This document shows, piece after piece, positions 59,064-64,000 of a DNA stretch of 64,000 nt. Source of the stretch: Archilochus colubris (taxonomy: Eukaryota > Chordata > Aves > Apodiformes > Trochilidae). How positions within the stretch are numbered: the first letter of the stretch is position 1; each line of letters opens with the position of its first letter. The notes beneath the pieces are model-generated. The model did no database searches, had not been told where the DNA came from, and saw only the letters and a list, made by a program, of their open reading frames with translations. The stretch is taken from the NCBI GenBank assembly GCA_023079485.1, contig CM041090.1:6694519-6758518 (forward strand), given 5' to 3'. The position numbers and the translations under genes were made by a program.

Positions 59064-62000
59064 CTGTAATCAGAAGGAAAAAAAAAGCAAAGGGAATTAC
59101 AAATTGCTGGACTTAATGCTATACTGAAGAATGGGGAATGGTTTATTTTCAAGTCTAGCGCTTTCAATGCAAAGCAGCACTGAACAGCAGCTAGCAAATC
59201 ATCAGAAAGATCTCGAGCACATCCAGCTCTTACACCGGAGCAGAGGAGGCTCAGGGGGGAGCTTCTCACCCTCTACAGCTCCCTGAAGGGAGGTTGGGGT
59301 CAGGGGGGGTTTGGGCTCTGCTCCCAGGCAAGGAGTGAGAGGAGGAGAGCCTATGGGCTGCAGCTGCCCCAGGGGAGGTTTAGGTTGGACATCAGGAAGC
59401 ACTTCCTCAGGGAGAGGGGGATCAGGCACTGGGATGGAGTGCCCAGTGGAATCACCATCCCTGGAGGTGTTTAAGGAAAGCCCTCGAGAACACCACCTTT
59501 GAACAATTTTGTTTTAAATTTAGATGACATAGCTATGTTATACAATTTGTTTTCTGGCTGTCAGCCTGGAAACCCCGTACATGCAAAGCCTCCAGGAGTG
59601 AAGTGCCTCATGTGATTCACTACAGACACTGATGGCAAAAGGACCAGAGGCTCTGAGATCATACTCCATTTTTACGTTTGAAAGATATTGCCTATACAAT
59701 GCAACTGGTACAATAGGAAAGCAACATAATCCAAGGAAAGTGTATGACTGATTAAAATGAGAAGAGAAAGAAATGCCTATCATTGAATTTTAACAGGAAC
59801 AACTAAGAGGAATAGGAGTAAGAAATAATCATGATCATGGAGAAAACAGGGAAAAATCAGGATGCTACAAAGCAATGTGAATAAACTTTGCTCCTGCCCC
59901 ACCTTGCCCTCAAAAGGAAAAAGTGTTTGCAGCTCCAGACTAGAATGACAACTGCAAAGCACAATTAATTGGAACAGCCTATTTTTTCCAGTGAAGAGAG
60001 GAGCATTACTCATGTTTATCTTAATTTGAGTTCAGTGTGCAAGAAAGGGAAAACTAGACCAATATTTTCCAAATATTAAAAGGGGATGTCTGTACAATGT
60101 ACTCGAAATGACAGTTGCCATATAATAACTGTTTTTCTAAAAGATCCAAAATGCAATCAATCCACATTTGCATTGACACATTCTGTGACAGAGTTAATCA
60201 GTATGGTTATTTGGATTGCCTTTCCAAAAAAGAATGTAAAAAATGCCTCTTCTCCCACCTACCCCCTAATTATTTAGGTTGACAAAAACCCTTAATGAAG
60301 ACAAAAATTAATTGATGCTGCATAGCTGTTTAGCAGTATTAATGATTACAGTTCTAAATATTTTTATCATATGTTATAAAAAAAATACCGAGAGGACACA
60401 ATTTTCAGCTTTGTAAAGTTTATGCAAAGCTATCATGTCTACTCAAAATGCCTTCATTTTGATGTAGCTGTTTTCTCCCAGGAAAAAAATAGTTGTATTA
60501 AAATTTCTCTGATGACAATCATGTCTTAAGCACTTTTGAAGGCAAGAATGAAGGAACCTTGTGGAAGAGAACAGTAATAAACACATTTCTCTTTCTTGGG
60601 GGACTTAATGTCTTGCAACATGGCTGAGTTTCACAGTCTGAGGAGAAGCCAGTACATTAATTCAGAATGAGAGTCTCAGCAAGTTCCCACACATGACTCT
60701 GAAATAGTCACAGTGCTCCCAGAAGGGCCAGAAGCAGATGTGCCAGAAGCAGTGATCACGGGGATAGTTGGTAGACTGAAGCCATCCTGCAGCCACACCC
60801 CTCACTGAACAGCACTGCAGGCTTCAAACCCATTGCTCCAGGTACCTACAAGTTACAAATTGGGTCAACAGACATTCAGGCTGCAGATCTCAGTAGATGG
60901 GATTTTTTTTTTATGGCAACACAATGAATTCTGCTCTGCACAGAAGGATGTGACAACTGGTATGAGATGAAGCTGCTCTCACAGCTGCTACATGAGTTCT
61001 CTCTGCCTTGGCTCCAAATGTTCAGTACTCAAAGCTTGACATTATTTTGGAAGTTGGCCAGTTAGTAGCTATGTTAAACATAAAAAAACCTAGACAGGAA
61101 AAAGGCTTGTCTTTAGTTTTCCCTTTCTGATTCCTTCTTCCCTGTAGAACAAGGCAGGCCTAAAATTGTTAATAATTAAACACAGTTTGTGAAGCCCAAC
61201 ACTTAAATTTGGGTATCATATCACAAAGATCTATTTGATTACTTAAAAGTAACAAGCTCAGTGATTTTGGAGCTAGGTTTATTTGGAACATCAACATTTC
61301 TTTCAATAACTTGAGGCTAATTTGTGAGGAACTTTCCCTGTGAAAGCAAGTATTACAATGCTACAATGCTACTACAATGCTTTGCATTGCATCTGAATCT
61401 CACAGCTTGTCCCAGATTCACTGAAGTATTAAGTGAAGTTCAGTTTTGCTTGGAGTGAATTTGATTCAACTGTCATCTCAGCCTATTCATGGTTTTAAGC
61501 CACTACAATCTATGCTCCATTACCACCCAGAGACCCATTTGTAGTCAGAATCCAACCTATTAGGCAGCCAGTTCCTTAAACTCCAATTGTTGAAAATAAA
61601 CACGTTTATGTACACAAGTACACTTAATGGATAGGATTAACGATAGGATTGGATGAGACAGACTAAACAGTATTGTCCTTTCATGAAAGTGTGAGTTACA
61701 CCCTGATTATTAATACCAGAGGCTTGTCAGAAGCTGTCACAATAAGAAGCCAGGTGCAATTTCCACCCTGGTTCTGCAACCCTTACACACAATGAGTAAC
61801 ACTGATTCATGTAAACCACGTGAACTCTCCCCATTGCATGCCCTGCTTCCTGCTTTTAACTGTTTTCAAGACAATATCTGGAGATATCTGACAATATCTC
61901 GTTGTCAATATGGATGCTGTCTTCTATTTAAAAAAAATGCAGACACATTATAGCAAATTAAATGGAAGACTTGCCAAGACCCTGCCCCCCTTGAACAGAA

Positions 62001-64000
62001 TCCTGTGGAACATTTAGATGGTAGGTTGTTAACAGACTTCTCTGCAAAACCACAGCCTGCATTGCATGTCAACCAGAAAATGATAGCAGGCTGTGGTCAT
62101 GGGGATTTTCCTTTTCAGTTTGTGGTTCAAGATGATCGATGTCACCAGGATGTGACAAATTGAGGCTAAAAACTGGGACAGAACTGGGGGTTTGATGGTG
62201 CAGATAATTCTCCTTCTCTGTTTGCTCTAACAGAACATAGTTCTTACATTCACCATTCAAAAAATTATCCTAAATGTATTAAACAGATTTCAAAACCTAG
62301 GCAGATATACATGGGTAAGTGATATTCACAAATTATTTAACCTTGTACTGACACTTCTGAATAGGAGAAATCATTTGCTTAGCACTGATATCAATATTTT
62401 GTATATTAGCACCTGCTTTAATACATGGTAGGAATGAATAGAAGAAAGTGGCATATTTGAAACAGATTAACATCTGTTCTAAAGATACTCCAAGAAACTA
62501 GAGTTCCTCTCCAGGAAAATATAGAAATTTGGCCATATGAGTTCTAAGGTCTGAGGAGGTCTGGGCAGTTCAGACCTATCCTGGGCTGTTTTTTTAATGT
62601 TTCTCAGGAAAACTACTAATTGTAGCTCATCAGAATGCATATTTGACACCTGAATAAAGGAAATGCCCTCTGAACACAAATTTCATACGAGATGGATTCA
62701 TGAAACATTTCAGGATCCAAGGTATTTTGTCAACAGATATACTAAGATGGCCCAGTTACCACCATTTGGACACCTGGGAGAATGTGAATACACAAAAGCA
62801 ACATTCAGTGATTACCTAATACATTACAACACACAGAGGCCTGGGTGGCATTATTATTTCTAGAGTATTCCACCATTTTTTAGATGCTATAAGTAAAACC
62901 ATTCACTAAAGCAATTCACTGCCCAGACAACTGTAATAGGATATAGATATAGATAGAGGATATCATGTAAGATGATTAATTAACCCCAGCTCCAGTCACT
63001 AACAGGCACATGTTGACATCATTAAAAAACACATATACCTGAATCCATCAGGGCTTGATGGGGAAAGGAAAACTGTGCTGGGAAATGTGGACTCTAAACT
63101 GGGATGACTACACACTGATCAAAATTTCAAAGTCAAATCCTGCAGGCTCCACAGGAGTTAAGCAAACATGTCCCTGAGGCTGCAGTCCCTCACCATCACA
63201 ACAAAATAGCACCAAGCATCAAGCAACATTTATAGACACTTAATGTGGCTGGGTGAAGTTTCTCTGTTCTTCCCATTATTATATTCTTTCTCTGTTAGCC
63301 ATCATTCTCTAAAGAAAGTAGAGAAACAATCCTAGAAATAAGTTACCTACTCCATAGGCAAGGCTTCTCCAGCCTTTACAGATTCCTGGGCATTGTCAGA
63401 TGAAATAATTTCCTTGGGGTATTGCCAAGCTGTGAAACCTAGTATGTTTTACAGAAACTGCATGTCTAGATTCAGTGGGAATAAAACATATTTTCAGTTT
63501 TTGAAGTATCCCTTGTGGATACTTAAATAAAGCAAAACAAAGGGAGGGGCTTCACTTTAAAACTGATTTTCATTCTTAAGATTCATTAATTAGGTTGCAC
63601 AAAGTAAAGTAAAACAATTTAGTAAAGTTAGACTTAAATGTTTATCTGATTGCAAGACAAGTAACTGGTTTGAGGAACCTGGTCCAAAATTTCCCTGAAG
63701 AAGTTTTAAATATTTTCTATTTCCATTTCAGTTTGGCATATCAAAATGTTTTAAGTCTTGAAAATTTTCAAGGGAGAGTAGAAAGCCAAAGACATACCCA
63801 TATGAGAGTGCTGATATTCAAGGGGAAAAACCACCTCTGCACACCTGGCTTTTAAAATATAGTAAGGTCCAAGAGAACTCTTTAAAAAGGAATTTACCTG
63901 CATGTTGCAAGGAGTTCCTGTTATAGAGAAAACACACTCTTAGTAATTGGGTGTGGTGTCACGAAAGTGGAGATGTCTCTCCATGGAGCCAAAGGTATAA
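59064..64000 (-). other. CD44: CD44 intron 1 (3' part)
   Basis: No signal-peptide exon, CpG island or promoter is visible, in keeping with the very long first intron of mammalian CD44. A CR1 fragment lies at about 59190-59500. Elsewhere I see only AT-rich sequence; the short open frames have no support. Confidence 0.75.
59190..59500 (+). mobile_element. CR1 LINE 3'-region fragment
   Basis: The + strand has the order ggaggctcaggggggagctt, ctccctgaagggaggttggg, ttaggttggacatcaggaag, cacttcctcagggagagg and ccctggaggtgtttaagg, all typical of CR1 near its 3' end, without the terminal octamers. Noticeably GC-richer than its surroundings. It lies about 130 bases upstream of the CD44 exon 2 acceptor, opposite in orientation to CD44. 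Confidence 0.9.

Noticed and set aside
59064..64000. CD44 signal-peptide exon or promoter
   Set aside because: Searched by eye for a GC-rich first exon with a hydrophobic leader on the - strand; none found.

Overview
This window is nuclear DNA from a bird. The coding sequence is split into short exons with GT/AG borders, the base composition is AT-rich, and the interspersed repeats are avian: many CR1 LINE fragments (several with the 3' end motif seen as tcatagaat on the opposite strand) and LTR-like pieces. The order of bird is not resolved from the sequence.

Two genes converge. On the + strand lies SLC1A2 (EAAT2/GLT-1, the main glial glutamate transporter): ten coding exons from 4637 to the stop at 27938, about 569 residues, lacking only the first exon (a handful of N-terminal codons) and the promoter. 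A second C-terminus, the GLT-1b type, is encoded by read-through of the exon 10 donor (24695-24733). A long 3' UTR probably follows, to about 36.5 kb. On the - strand lies CD44 (hyaluronan receptor): eleven recognised exons from 59063 down to the stop at 44870, covering the link module, a variable mucin-like stem, the transmembrane segment and the long cytoplasmic tail. Only the signal-peptide exon is missing and probably lies beyond the right edge. The tail-to-tail CD44/SLC1A2 arrangement is the same as in mammals, so this is conserved synteny.

Layout: 1-4636 SLC1A2 intron 1; 4637-27938 SLC1A2 coding exons and introns; 27939-about 36530 presumed SLC1A2 3' UTR; about 36530-42400 intergenic with an inverted-repeat LTR-like element and a CR1 reverse-transcriptase fragment; about 42400-44869 presumed CD44 3' UTR; 44870-59063 CD44; 59064-64000 CD44 intron 1.

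The least ordinary part is the CD44 variable region (50-54.4 kb). It holds two clearly paralogous variable exons and two 540-bp direct repeats that differ at only about five positions. One repeat copy appears to supply the splice acceptor of one of the paralogous exons. I found no prokaryotic-type systems, RNA genes or intact mobile-element genes.
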